Program-made: the position numbers and the translations under genes
Origin: Syntrophaceae bacterium
Lineage (GTDB): Bacteria; Desulfobacterota; Syntrophia; Syntrophales; PHBD01
NCBI GenBank assembly: GCA_013177825.1
Contig: JABLXX010000006.1
Location: 124,001 to 188,000, forward strand
Length of the DNA: 64,000 nt
Direction: 5' to 3'
The notes under the pieces: generated by a model
Seen by the model: the letters and a program-made list of their open reading frames with translations, nothing else
Told to the model about the DNA's origin: nothing
The model's database searches: none
Part shown: positions 52,417-61,141 of the stretch, one piece after another
How positions within the stretch are numbered: position 1 is the stretch's first letter
Layout of the letters: every line of letters starts with the position of its first letter

Positions 52417-52611
52417 ATGGCCACAGACGACACGATCGACATGCTTTACCAGGCCCGACTCAGCGCCCGCATTGCCCGGGATCATTTGGCCGGATCCGCG
52501 GTCTACACCCGGGAGCAGGTGCTGGCAGAGTTGGAGGACGCGGGAACCATCCTGACGTACCTGATCCTGAACCATAAGCACGGGGGGAATGATGGCCAGC
52601 CGCAATTCTGA
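52417..52611 (+). CDS. small phage protein
   Basis: 64 residues, MATDDTIDMLYQARLSARIA, mostly helical. It starts immediately after the terminator with no Shine-Dalgarno, and its end overlaps the endolysin start. Possibly a lysis-region accessory; unknown. Confidence 0.45.
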   Translation: MATDDTIDMLYQARLSARIARDHLAGSAVYTREQVLAELEDAGTILTYLILNHKHGGNDGQPQF

Positions 52612-53068
52612 AGACCTGACACCGGCCCTGCAGGGGAAGTTGCGGTTCTTCGATGAGCGGATGAAGGCGGCGGGGATCCCCTACCGCCTTACCTGCACAG
52701 CCAGGACGGTCAAGGAGCAGATCGCCCTGTACGCTCAGGGCCGGGAGGCACTGCCCAAAACGAACTGGCTCCGGAAACTGGCCGGGCTGCTCCCCATTAA
52801 ACTGTTCGAGAACCGGAAGAAAGTCACCTGGACCCTGGCTTCAAAGCACATCGTGGATCTGGACGACGGGAATCCGGATAACGACAAAGCCCGGGCCTTC
52901 GATATCGCCATCGAGAAGGACCGGCAGCCCTCCTGGGATCTCAAGGCCGACGTCAACGACAATGACATCCCCGATTACGAGGAGGCCGGCCGGATCGGGG
53001 AATCCGTCGGCCTTAAATGGGGTGGCCGCTTCCGGAAGCCCGACTACGTCCATTTTGAGCTGCCCTGA
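52589..53068 (+). CDS. M15-family peptidoglycan peptidase (endolysin)
   Basis: 159 residues. The sequence has the VanY/D-Ala-D-Ala carboxypeptidase pattern: TCTARTVKEQIALYAQG, the metal-site region SKHIVDL...ARAFDIAI, and the late DYVHFEL. The His and Asp ligands are in place. No signal peptide, so it would need a holin. It is the first clear lysis gene of the late region. Confidence 0.78.
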   Translation: MMASRNSEDLTPALQGKLRFFDERMKAAGIPYRLTCTARTVKEQIALYAQGREALPKTNWLRKLAGLLPIKLFENRKKVTWTLASKHIVDLDDGNPDNDKARAFDIAIEKDRQPSWDLKADVNDNDIPDYEEAGRIGESVGLKWGGRFRKPDYVHFELP

Positions 53069-53082
53069 CGGGAGAATGAACC

Positions 53083-53616
53083 ATGAAGGACCCGAACCGT
53101 GTTCTGACCATCGAAGACATCATGGGGATCCAGACGTTCCCGATGATCGTCTTCTCAGATGCGCTCCGCTCCTGGATCGGGACGGCCATCAAGGTCCACC
53201 AGGCCTGGAGCTACAACCACGTCATGTGGCTGATCGCTCCCGGCGTTTTGGCCTCTCAGGATGCGACATTTAAGACGGTTCCCCTCTCTGATTATCTCCA
53301 GGGCGGCCATCGCCTGAAGTTCTGGACCAATCCCCGGTGGACTGATGAAGAGCGGCTGCGGATCCTGCAGGCCATCGCCGCGGATCTTGAGCTGCCCTGG
53401 TACCGGCGCTTGTACGACCCCGTGGCGATCGTCGGCCAGGCCCTGCACCTGGACTGGATCCAGCTCCCCTTCGTGCAGATCTGCTCCGACCGGGCGAGTT
53501 ACCTGTCCCTGGTGGATCCCGAATACGACCTAAAGCATCCGGACCCGGCTGACGTGAACCGCTGGCTGGATTCCCGGGGCATTTACAACGTCTACGGCCG
53601 GTTCATCCCGGATTGA
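53083..53616 (+). CDS. permuted papain-like (YiiX/NlpC-type) protein, tentative
   Basis: 177 residues. A His in AWSYNHVMWLIAPG precedes a Cys in FVQICSDRASYLS, the order seen in circularly permuted NlpC/P60-like folds. This would give a cysteine hydrolase involved in cell wall processing. The assignment relies on two motifs only. Confidence 0.5.
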   Translation: MKDPNRVLTIEDIMGIQTFPMIVFSDALRSWIGTAIKVHQAWSYNHVMWLIAPGVLASQDATFKTVPLSDYLQGGHRLKFWTNPRWTDEERLRILQAIAADLELPWYRRLYDPVAIVGQALHLDWIQLPFVQICSDRASYLSLVDPEYDLKHPDPADVNRWLDSRGIYNVYGRFIPD

Positions 53617-53621
53617 GGAAC

Positions 53622-53882
53622 ATGGACGACATCGATCTGGCCCAGCAGCATGACGAGATGTACCGGCAACAGGCTCTGAAGGCCCACTTCGCCGGACGAC
53701 CGAATACCCCCCTTGATGCGTGCCGAAGGCCCGGCCCGTCCCCGGAAGGGGCGGGACCGGGCCGGAGGCGGTGCCGGCGGTGCGGCGAGGAGATCGAACC
53801 GGATCGGCTGGAGGCGGTCCCCGAAGCAGCCTTCTGTGTCGACTGCCAAGGGAAACAGGAACGGAGGCGCCGGCATGGGTGA
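53622..53882 (+). CDS. TraR/DksA-type zinc-finger protein
   Basis: 86 residues. The four-cysteine finger CRRCGEEIEPDRLEAVPEA followed by CVDC is the DksA/TraR pattern; a short N-terminal helix (MDDIDLAQQHDEMYRQQ) would reach the RNA polymerase channel. TraR mimics DksA plus ppGpp. Common in Mu-like phages at this place. Confidence 0.82.
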   Translation: MDDIDLAQQHDEMYRQQALKAHFAGRPNTPLDACRRPGPSPEGAGPGRRRCRRCGEEIEPDRLEAVPEAAFCVDCQGKQERRRRHG

Positions 53883-54189
53883 GCAGTGGCCCCTTTTCCT
53901 TTTCCTGGCGGGCCTCGTGGCGGCCTGGAACCTGATCCTCCTAGGAATCGTGAAGGTATGGCTGAAACGAAACCAGGAAGAGACCGACAAGCGCCTGGCC
54001 GGCATCGGGGAGACCGCCAAGGACTATGCCCGGCTGGAGCGGGCCTTCCTGGAGCTGAAGGCGGAACTGCCGCTCCAGTACGTGCGGAAGGAGGACGACA
54101 TCCGGCAGCAGGTGACCATCAACGCCAAGCTGGACCGGCTGGCCGAGAAGATCGACGAGCTTCGAGCAATGAGAGGATCCGATGAGTGA
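53875..54189 (+). CDS. Mu gp25-like (DUF2730) membrane-anchored coiled-coil protein
   Basis: 104 residues. An N-terminal TM segment (FLFLAGLVAAWNLILLGIV) is followed by a helical coiled coil (EETDKRLAGIGETAKDYARL). The place and pattern match gp25 of Mu-like phages. It could be a spanin-like or lysis-linked protein. Confidence 0.65.
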   Translation: MGEQWPLFLFLAGLVAAWNLILLGIVKVWLKRNQEETDKRLAGIGETAKDYARLERAFLELKAELPLQYVRKEDDIRQQVTINAKLDRLAEKIDELRAMRGSDE

Positions 54190-54496
54190 AATCGACCTGA
54201 AGAAGGTGCAGCGCGAGAGCACCCGCTGGCTGATCCTGGCGACCCTCGACGCGGCTCGGCCCATCGGCGCCAACGAGCGGCTGATCCTGTCCACGGTCCA
54301 GGAGGTGATCCGGGACGTGACCCTCCTCGATATCCGCCGGGAGCTCGACTACCTGGACCACCGGAAACTCCTGGAGATCAAGGGAAAGGACACCTGCCAC
54401 GGCTGGACCGCCGAGCTGACCCGGGACGGCATCGACGTCGTCGAATACACCGTGGAATGCGACCCCGGCATCGCCCGGCCGAAGAAGTGGTGGTGA
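54182..54496 (+). CDS. Mu gp26-like winged-helix protein
   Basis: 104 residues. A compact wHTH (RLILSTVQEVIRDVTLLDIRRELDYL) plus a wing ending in KKWW. It overlaps the previous gene. Matches the gp26 place in the Mu late region; unknown role. Confidence 0.65.
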   Translation: MSEIDLKKVQRESTRWLILATLDAARPIGANERLILSTVQEVIRDVTLLDIRRELDYLDHRKLLEIKGKDTCHGWTAELTRDGIDVVEYTVECDPGIARPKKWW

Positions 54497-54498
54497 CG

Positions 54499-55020
54499 AT
54501 GCCCGCGCGATCGAAGATCACGAAACTGCCCCCGGAGGTGAAGGCCGAACTCGACCGGCGCCTGATCGGCGGCGGCTTCGCCGATTACACCTCCCTGGCC
54601 TATTGGCTGGCCGAGCAGGGCTTCGAGATCTCCCGTTCGGCGATCCACCGCTACGGCCAGGAGTTCGAGGAGAAGCTCTCGGCCCTCAGGATCGCCACGG
54701 AACAGGCCCGGGCCATCACCGAGGCCGTGGGTGATGAAGAGGGCGTCATGGGCGACGCCCTGACCCGGCTCTGCCAGGAGAAAGCCTTCCAGGTCCTGGT
54801 GGAGATGCAGTCCCTGGATCCGGAAAGCATCGACTTCAACAAGCTGACCGTGGCGGTGGCCAAGCTGAACAAGGCCTCCGTGGCCCAGAAGAAGTGGATG
54901 GCGGAAGTCCGGTCCAAGGCCCGGGACGCAGCGGACGACGTGGTCAAGACGGCCAAGCAGGGCGGGCTCTCTGAAGAGAAGGCCGAGGAGATCCGCCGGC
55001 GGATCCTGGGGATCGTATGA
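54499..55020 (+). CDS. terminase small subunit-like protein (gp27, DUF3486)
   Basis: 173 residues from the ATG at 54499. N-terminal helix-turn-helix (LPPEVKAELDRRLIGGGFADY; EISRSAIHRYGQ) and a helical C-terminal part (ELAR-type rest, SLDPESIDFNKL) follow the DUF3486 pattern. It would recognise phage DNA during packaging. Its stop overlaps the next start. Confidence 0.82.
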   Translation: MPARSKITKLPPEVKAELDRRLIGGGFADYTSLAYWLAEQGFEISRSAIHRYGQEFEEKLSALRIATEQARAITEAVGDEEGVMGDALTRLCQEKAFQVLVEMQSLDPESIDFNKLTVAVAKLNKASVAQKKWMAEVRSKARDAADDVVKTAKQGGLSEEKAEEIRRRILGIV

Positions 55021-56564
55021 CGACAGGCGCCCTCCAGAATGATTTCGACCAGGCCCGGCAGGGGACGGGGATCCTCCTTCCCTACCAGGGCCGGTGGGCG
55101 GCCGATCGCGCCCCCGTCAAGGTCATGGAGAAGTCCCGCCGGATCGGGATCTCCTGGGGCGAGGCGGCGGACTCCACCCTCTATGCCTCGGAACGGGGCA
55201 AGGGGGAGAAACGGAACGTCTGGTACATCGGTTACACGAAGGACATGGCGCTCGAATTCATCAACGACTGCGCGAATTGGGCCAGGGCCTACAACCTGGC
55301 GGCCTCCGGGATGGAGGAATACGAGGAGGTCGATCAGGAGGAGTACGAGGGCGTCGTTCAGGAGAAGAAGATCCTCGCCTTCCGGATCACCTTCCAGTCG
55401 GGCTGGCGGATCACGGCCCTTTCCAGCCGGCCTTCGAACCTTCGCGGGAAGCAGGGCCGGGTGATCATCGACGAGGCGGCCTTCCACGACGACCTGGCGG
55501 GGCTCCTGAAGGCGGCCCTGGCGCTTCTTATCTGGGGAGGCGAGGTCCGGGTCATCTCCACCCACAACGGCGACGACAATCCCTTCAACGGCCTGGTCCA
55601 GGACATCCGGTCCGGCCGGAAGCCCTACAGCCTCCACCGGGTGGACTTCGACGAGGCCCTGGCGGCCGGCCTGTACCACCGGATCTGCGAGGTCCTGGGG
55701 CGGCCTTGGTCTCCCGAGGCCGAGGCGGCCTGGCGCCAGGAGGTGATCGACTTCTATGGCGAGGATGCCGAGGAGGAGCTGTTCTGCGTCCCCAGCCAGG
55801 GGAGCGGCACCTTTCTGACCCGCGCCCTGATCGAGACCTGCCTGTCCGCCGAGATCCCGGTGATCCGCTACGAGCAGCCGAAATCCTTCGCCGAGCTGGC
55901 GGACCACCTCCGCTATGCCGAGGTCCAAGACTGGTGCGAGGAGACCCTGCTGCCTCTGCTCAAACTCCTGCGGTGGGAGCGCAACTCTGTGGTGGGCGAA
56001 GACTTCGGCCGGACCGGCGACCTGTCCGTCTTCATTCCTCTGGAGGAACAACAGAACGCCAACTGGCGGGCCGTCTTCCACCTGGAGCTCCGGAACATGC
56101 CTTTCCAGCAGCAGGAACAGATCCTCTACTACATCTGCGACCGCCTCCCGCGGTTCCGATACGGCGCCTTCGACGCCCGGGGAAACGGCCAGTACCTGGC
56201 CGAACGGGCCATGCAGCGCTACGGCGCCTCCCGTATCGCCCAGGTCATGCTGACGGAGCCCTGGTACCGGGAGAACATGCCCCGTTACAAGGCGGCCTTC
56301 GAGGACCGGGCCATCCTCCTGGCGAAGGATGCCGATGTCATCGAGGACCACCGGGCCTTCAAGGTGGTCCGGGGCGTGGCGAAGCTGCCGGAGACGAAGA
56401 TGAAGGGCCAGGACAAAAAGCAGCGCCACGGCGACTCCGGCATCGCCGGGGCGATGGCCTGGCACGCCGTCCATGCCGAATGGGGCGGGGACATCGAGTT
56501 CGAGTCCACCGGCGTCCGACGCACGACCGCCGGGACCAGCATGGCTAACTACATGAGGCAGTGA
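55017..56564 (+). CDS. terminase large subunit (gp28)
   Basis: 515 residues. ATPase part with a Walker A-like EKSRRIGISWGEA (about residues 37-49) and Walker B RVIIDEAAF; nuclease part with GEDFGRTGDLSVF and FDARGNG. It packages the DNA into heads. The order small/large/portal is as in Mu. Confidence 0.9.
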   Translation: MTTGALQNDFDQARQGTGILLPYQGRWAADRAPVKVMEKSRRIGISWGEAADSTLYASERGKGEKRNVWYIGYTKDMALEFINDCANWARAYNLAASGMEEYEEVDQEEYEGVVQEKKILAFRITFQSGWRITALSSRPSNLRGKQGRVIIDEAAFHDDLAGLLKAALALLIWGGEVRVISTHNGDDNPFNGLVQDIRSGRKPYSLHRVDFDEALAAGLYHRICEVLGRPWSPEAEAAWRQEVIDFYGEDAEEELFCVPSQGSGTFLTRALIETCLSAEIPVIRYEQPKSFAELADHLRYAEVQDWCEETLLPLLKLLRWERNSVVGEDFGRTGDLSVFIPLEEQQNANWRAVFHLELRNMPFQQQEQILYYICDRLPRFRYGAFDARGNGQYLAERAMQRYGASRIAQVMLTEPWYRENMPRYKAAFEDRAILLAKDADVIEDHRAFKVVRGVAKLPETKMKGQDKKQRHGDSGIAGAMAWHAVHAEWGGDIEFESTGVRRTTAGTSMANYMRQ

Positions 56565-56565
56565 C

Positions 56566-58068
56566 ATGGCCGAAGAGACGAAACGCCCGCCTGTCGTCAC
56601 CGACGAAGTCGCCACCATCGAGAAGGACATCGACATCTTCGCCGGCTGGCTGAAGCGCCTGGAGAACCCGGATCCGGTCCTCCGGACCGAGGCGGCCGGA
56701 AAGGGGCTCAAGCTCTACGACGAGGTGGACCGGGACGCCCACGCGGGAAGCGTGCTGCAGCAGCGGATCCTCGCCGTCGTGGGGAAGGAATGGGAGATGA
56801 TTCCAGCCAAGTCCGCCCGAAAACAGGGCCGGCCGGCTGCCACCTCCCAGGAGCAGGTTGTCGCCGATTTTGTTTCGGAGGTTCTGGAGGGCTGCAACTT
56901 CGACCAGGCCCGCCAGGAGATCCTGAAGGCGGTCCTCTACGGCTTCTTCGGCCTCGAAACCCTCTGGGAGCCGAAGGACGCCTCGATCGTCATCCGGAAG
57001 ATCCTGGGAAAGCACCCTCGGCGCTTTGTCTTCACGCCGGAGCGGGAACCGCGCCTCCTCACGACCGACAACATGGTCGACGGAGAGGCCCTTCCGGAGC
57101 GGAAGTTCGTGTTCCTCACCTGGGGCGACTCCGACAATCCCTATGGCCGGGGCCTTGGCCAAAAACTCTGGTGGCCCGTTTGGTTCAAGAAGCACGGCGT
57201 CAAGTTCTGGCTCGTCTTCCTGGAGAAGTTCGGTATGCCCACAGTGAAGGGCAAGTACCCGGCGGGGACGGGTCCCGAGCAGAAGAAGGCGCTCCTGGAG
57301 GCCATCGAGGCGATCCAGAACGACACGGGGCTCACCATGCCCGACACGATGGACGTGGAGTTCCTGGAGGCCTCCCGGGCCGGTACGGTGACCCACGAGC
57401 AGCTCTGCAATTACATGGACCGCCAGATCTCGAAGGCCGTCCTGGGACAGACGGCCTCGACGGAGGGCACCCCCGGAAAACTTGGCAACGAGGAATCCCA
57501 GGAGAACGTCCGCCAGGAGCTGATCGAGGCCGACGCAGATCTCCTGGACGCCTGCCTGAATGAGACCCTGGTCCGCTGGATTGTCGACTTCAACTTCCCC
57601 GGGACGGCGGCCTACCCGAAGCTCAAGACCTACGCCGCGGCCAAGCCCGACCTGAAGCAGCAGTCCGAGATCGACAAGACCCTCGTCGTGGACATCGGCC
57701 TCCCCGTGGGGACGGCCTACTTCTACGAGACCTACGGGATCCCGGCACCCCAGGAGGGCGAGGAGACCGTCGGCAATACAAAGAAAGCGGCGGCCAAAAA
57801 GGAAGAGAAGGCCGCCTTTGCGGAGAAGGCGGGACGGCTCTTTCCCGACCAGGATGCCCTGGACCGGGCCGTGGAGGGGTTGTCCCTCCAGAGCCAGGCG
57901 GAGGGGATCCTGAAGCCCCTGGTGGAGATGATCCAGGCGGGGAGCAGCTACGAGGAGATCCTGGAGAGCCTTGAGGAGGCCTATCCGTCCCTGAACGACC
58001 AGGCCCTGGAGGACATGCTGGCCCGGGCCATGTTCGCGGCCGAGACCTGGGGGCGCCTGAATGCCTGA
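56566..58068 (+). CDS. portal protein (gp29, DUF935)
   Basis: 500 residues. Motifs such as LRTEAAGKGLKLYDEV, WGDSDNPYGRGLGQKLWWPVWFKKHGVKFW and TASTEGTPGKLG match DUF935 portals. It forms the ring at the head vertex. Overlaps the start of the MuF gene by 8 bases. Confidence 0.9.
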   Translation: MAEETKRPPVVTDEVATIEKDIDIFAGWLKRLENPDPVLRTEAAGKGLKLYDEVDRDAHAGSVLQQRILAVVGKEWEMIPAKSARKQGRPAATSQEQVVADFVSEVLEGCNFDQARQEILKAVLYGFFGLETLWEPKDASIVIRKILGKHPRRFVFTPEREPRLLTTDNMVDGEALPERKFVFLTWGDSDNPYGRGLGQKLWWPVWFKKHGVKFWLVFLEKFGMPTVKGKYPAGTGPEQKKALLEAIEAIQNDTGLTMPDTMDVEFLEASRAGTVTHEQLCNYMDRQISKAVLGQTASTEGTPGKLGNEESQENVRQELIEADADLLDACLNETLVRWIVDFNFPGTAAYPKLKTYAAAKPDLKQQSEIDKTLVVDIGLPVGTAYFYETYGIPAPQEGEETVGNTKKAAAKKEEKAAFAEKAGRLFPDQDALDRAVEGLSLQSQAEGILKPLVEMIQAGSSYEEILESLEEAYPSLNDQALEDMLARAMFAAETWGRLNA

Positions 58069-60322
58069 CGTGGACCTGGGATATGCCATCGGGCTCAAGC
58101 CCGAGGAGGCCATCCGCTACTTCCGGGAGAAGGGCTACACCTTTACCTGGAACTGGCAGGAGATGTGGCAGGAAGCCCACGCCAAGGCCTTCACGGTGGC
58201 CAAGGTGACCCAGCTGGACATCCTGGAGGACATCCGAGGGGCCGTCCAGAAGGCCCTCGATGAGGGAACCACCCTCCGGGACTTCCAGAAGAACCTGACG
58301 CCCATCCTGCAGGCGAAGGGTTGGTGGGGGAAGCAGAAGGTCGCGGATCCGGCCGGCGACGCCCAAGAGGTGCAGCTGGGATCTCCCCGGCGGCTGAAGA
58401 CCATCTACCGGACGAACCTCCAGACATCCTTCATGGCGGGCCGCTGGAAAGAGCAGGTGGAGAATGCCGACGACCGGCCCTACCTCCAGTACGTGGCCGT
58501 CATGGACCGCCGCACGAGGCCGTCCCATGCAAGACTCCACGGCCGGGTCTACCGGTACGACGACCCCTTCTGGAAGGCCTTCTATCCGCCCAATGGCTGG
58601 GGCTGCCGGTGCCGCACCCGGGCGCTGAGCGAGGCGAATGTAGAGGCCCGGGGACTGACGGTCCACAAGACAAATCCCGCCCAGATCACCTGGGAGGATC
58701 GGGTCATCAACCGAGCCGGCGAGATGCGGCCTGTTGCGGTCTATCACGATCATTTCCTGGGCAGGTTCGAGACGGACCCCGGCTGGAGCTACAACCCCGG
58801 CGAGGCCAAGTGGAACCTGGAGGATCTGCTGCAGCAGCGCCTGGCCCGCCGGAAGGCAGCCCGGAAGCCCCGGGCGAAGAAAACAGCCCCGGCAGGGTTC
58901 AATCCCGAGGATCTGCGGCCTATCCCCGACACCAGGAAGGGCAGCATGCCCGGGGGGCTTTACAAGGACAGCCAGGGGCAGCGCTACTACGTGAAGTTTT
59001 ACCAGGACCCGAACCATGCCCGCTCGGAATTTGCGGCCAATGCGATCTACCGGAAGCTGGGCGTCGAGGTCCCGGAGCTCCGCCTGGCGGAAATGGCGGC
59101 CCCTGGAGGAGAGCGGAAACTGGCCGTCATCAGCACCTGGCGGGACGACTTGAAGCGGGTCGGCGCGGCGGAGATGGTCAAACACCCGGAAGAGCTGGCC
59201 AGGGTCTTCCAGGCCTCCGCCTTGGTCAAGAACTGGGATGTCGTTGGCCTCGAGTACGACAACCTCCTCCTGGCGAAAAACGGCCGCCTGGTCCTGATCG
59301 ACAGCGGCGGGAGCTTCCGCTTCCGCGCCCAGGGGGGCGCCAAGGCCTTCGAGGACATTCCCCTGGAGATCAAGAGCTTCCGGGATCCGCGAATCAACCA
59401 GCAGTCGGCCAAGGTCTTCAACGAGACCTTCGGGAAGGACGCCTGGCTCGAAGCCCGGGGGGCCGAGTCGCTCCTGGGACTGGACAAGGCGGCGGTCCGG
59501 AAGATCTTCCGGGAGGCGGGATTCGAGGCATCGGAAATCGACAGCCTCACGGAAACCCTCTGGAAGCGGCGCCAGTGGCTCATCGACCGCTACGACCTGG
59601 AAAACAAGCTGGTTCCCCAGGGGTTCGGCAAACACCTGGAGGAGTTCAAGAAATGGGGAATGGCGGCCTGGACGCCCAACGATGTGGGCGGCCTGGTCAA
59701 CGGTGCGATCGAGAGAGGTTTTGCCGCCGAAGTGGAGGCCCTGGTCGGAAAGTTCGAAGCCTACGTGAACAGCACGATCCACCCGTGGGGACGAGGGGTA
59801 CTGAGGAACTTGTTCAGGGAATGGTCGTTCGGGTCATCGTCGGAAGGCGGGGCGACGATCAAGCTCTGGACGGAATCCCGCTTCGGAACGCTCACGAAAT
59901 ACCACTCGAGCCGGACGTCCCGGCACGAGGTCTCCTCCGCGCTGGAGGATGGGATTCGGCGTTCCCTGCAGAACGCGCGGATCCCCCGGGAGACGGTCTT
60001 TGAGCTACTCGACGCCGAGTACGAGTTCCAGCAGTACCTGATGCGCCGGCTCCACGGATACGACGAGATCACGGCGATCCGTTTCATGTCCCGGTCCGAG
60101 TTTACGAGTAGCTTCAGGCGGGGGGCTTTTTCGGGAAACTCCGTCCAGTCCGTGACCGTGAAGTCGGACGGCTTCGGGGGACAGCGGTGCGTCCGGATGT
60201 ATCACCGCGTCGAGAACACAATCAAAACGTACTACCAGGGGCTCAAGTACATGCACTTCGGCAGGAGCGAGTCGGAATACATCGTCATCGGGAGGGCGGT
60301 CCGTGCGGACGTTATTCGATAA
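58061..60322 (+). CDS. MuF head protein fused to HipA/PI3K-like kinase and unknown C-terminal domain
   Basis: 753 residues, well above the roughly 400 of plain MuF. Residues 1-265 are the SPP1 gp7/MuF head morphogenesis domain (VAVMDRRTRPSHARLHGRVY; PPNGWGCRCR). Residues about 295-455 resemble HipA or PI3K/PI4K-type kinases: YYVKF (Lys about 313), RSEFAAN, NWDVVGLEYDN and LVLIDSGG. From about 560 to the end is an unassigned domain ending FGRSESEYIVIGR, with an E-x-E that recalls ADP-ribosyltransferases. MuF-linked effectors are known from polymorphic toxins of temperate phages. Which domain is active is inference. Confidence 0.75.
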   Translation: MPDVDLGYAIGLKPEEAIRYFREKGYTFTWNWQEMWQEAHAKAFTVAKVTQLDILEDIRGAVQKALDEGTTLRDFQKNLTPILQAKGWWGKQKVADPAGDAQEVQLGSPRRLKTIYRTNLQTSFMAGRWKEQVENADDRPYLQYVAVMDRRTRPSHARLHGRVYRYDDPFWKAFYPPNGWGCRCRTRALSEANVEARGLTVHKTNPAQITWEDRVINRAGEMRPVAVYHDHFLGRFETDPGWSYNPGEAKWNLEDLLQQRLARRKAARKPRAKKTAPAGFNPEDLRPIPDTRKGSMPGGLYKDSQGQRYYVKFYQDPNHARSEFAANAIYRKLGVEVPELRLAEMAAPGGERKLAVISTWRDDLKRVGAAEMVKHPEELARVFQASALVKNWDVVGLEYDNLLLAKNGRLVLIDSGGSFRFRAQGGAKAFEDIPLEIKSFRDPRINQQSAKVFNETFGKDAWLEARGAESLLGLDKAAVRKIFREAGFEASEIDSLTETLWKRRQWLIDRYDLENKLVPQGFGKHLEEFKKWGMAAWTPNDVGGLVNGAIERGFAAEVEALVGKFEAYVNSTIHPWGRGVLRNLFREWSFGSSSEGGATIKLWTESRFGTLTKYHSSRTSRHEVSSALEDGIRRSLQNARIPRETVFELLDAEYEFQQYLMRRLHGYDEITAIRFMSRSEFTSSFRRGAFSGNSVQSVTVKSDGFGGQRCVRMYHRVENTIKTYYQGLKYMHFGRSESEYIVIGRAVRADVIR

Positions 60323-60599
60323 AGCCGAGTTCCTCCTTCCACTGATCGAGCTCCGCCTGGATTTCGGGCGTCACCGGATACGCATCGAGGACAAGGTCAT
60401 GGAGGCCGGGGCACAGACCGCGAATCCCTTCATAATCGGCGGCGCTGATCTGAAGCTGGCGCAAACCGACGGATACAGTGAGCCCCTTTTCCAGGAAGTC
60501 CTCCCAAGTGCGGAGCCGGTCGATCCAGGTGTAGTCCCATCCCGTTTCCGGCAGGGGCTGCAGCGCGTCGTATCGTTTTTTGATGGCGTCTTGATCCAT
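60312..60599 (-). CDS. small protein of antisense module (95 aa)
   Basis: 95 residues (MDQDAIKKRYDALQPLPETG), with AAGGA upstream, acidic overall. It converges on the MuF fusion gene (overlap 11 bases) and is the last gene of a three-gene minus-strand operon. A possible immunity protein; no family recognised. Confidence 0.6.
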   Translation of the reverse strand: MDQDAIKKRYDALQPLPETGWDYTWIDRLRTWEDFLEKGLTVSVGLRQLQISAADYEGIRGLCPGLHDLVLDAYPVTPEIQAELDQWKEELGFIE

Positions 60600-60602
60600 G
60601 TC

Positions 60603-60914
60603 TCACGTCCTTCTCTGATGGTCGTAAAGCGTAAACCACACCTCGAGGCATGCCAAGTGGTAGGCCTCGTCCGTGATGGAATTTTTGAAGTTCCCGTAGT
60701 CGATGGCCTCCACCTCTCGACGAATAACACGGGCGACCACTGCCTTGGAAAGAAAGGCCCGGTACCGGTAGTCGTGGTCGGGCGTTGTGGCCACGTTTGC
60801 GGTGGGGAACAGCGCCTGGATGTGGCCCGGGAAGCGCGAGCGAACGACCAGTGTGTCGGGATCATCATGATCCTGAACGACGGACAGAAATCCACGTTTC
60901 GTGAAAATCCACAT
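60603..60914 (-). CDS. small protein of antisense module (103 aa)
   Basis: 103 residues from the ATG at 60914 with AAGGAG seven bases upstream; the frame could be extended further but without signals. It begins MWIFTKRGFLSVVQDHDDPD and has DHDYRYRAFLSKAVVARVI, a pattern I associate with a widespread family of unknown small proteins in mobile elements. Lies three bases before the 95-aa gene. Confidence 0.6.
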   Translation of the reverse strand: MWIFTKRGFLSVVQDHDDPDTLVVRSRFPGHIQALFPTANVATTPDHDYRYRAFLSKAVVARVIRREVEAIDYGNFKNSITDEAYHLACLEVWFTLYDHQRRT

Positions 60915-60925
60915 CTTGCGTCTCC

Positions 60926-61084
60926 TTACGATTTGCGGCGGCCTAGTTGGTCGTCCCGGTTGTCCTGGCGGATAAGCATCCGCACATACGCGGAGATGCT
61001 GAGACCAAGGCTCTCGGCCTTTTCCTCCGCCATACGCTTCGTTTCCGGGTCCACTCGGACGGCCAGAAGCAATGTCTTGTTCAT
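60926..61084 (-). CDS. ribbon-helix-helix DNA-binding protein
   Basis: 52 residues. LLAVRVDPETKRMAEEKAESLGLSISAYVRMLI is a standard RHH (RelB/CopG-type). The ATG at 61084 lies about one base from the predicted transcription start, so the mRNA may be leaderless, and no good Shine-Dalgarno is seen. It is the first gene of the antisense module and probably binds the inverted repeat at 61102-61126. Confidence 0.75.
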   Translation of the reverse strand: MNKTLLLAVRVDPETKRMAEEKAESLGLSISAYVRMLIRQDNRDDQLGRRKS

Positions 61085-61091
61085 GGCTCAA

Positions 61092-61126
61092 ATGTTAAGC
61101 GTTTGTATGCTGTTTGTCAATACAAA
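61092..61126 (-). promoter_or_regulatory. promoter and operator of the antisense module
   Basis: On the minus strand TTGACA (61115-61120), 17 bases, TAACAT (61092-61097). The perfect inverted repeat TTTGTAT-N11-ATACAAA (61102-61108, 61120-61126) overlaps the promoter, a likely RHH operator. Confidence 0.75.
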
Positions 61127-61141
61127 TTGGGAGGCCGCCGG

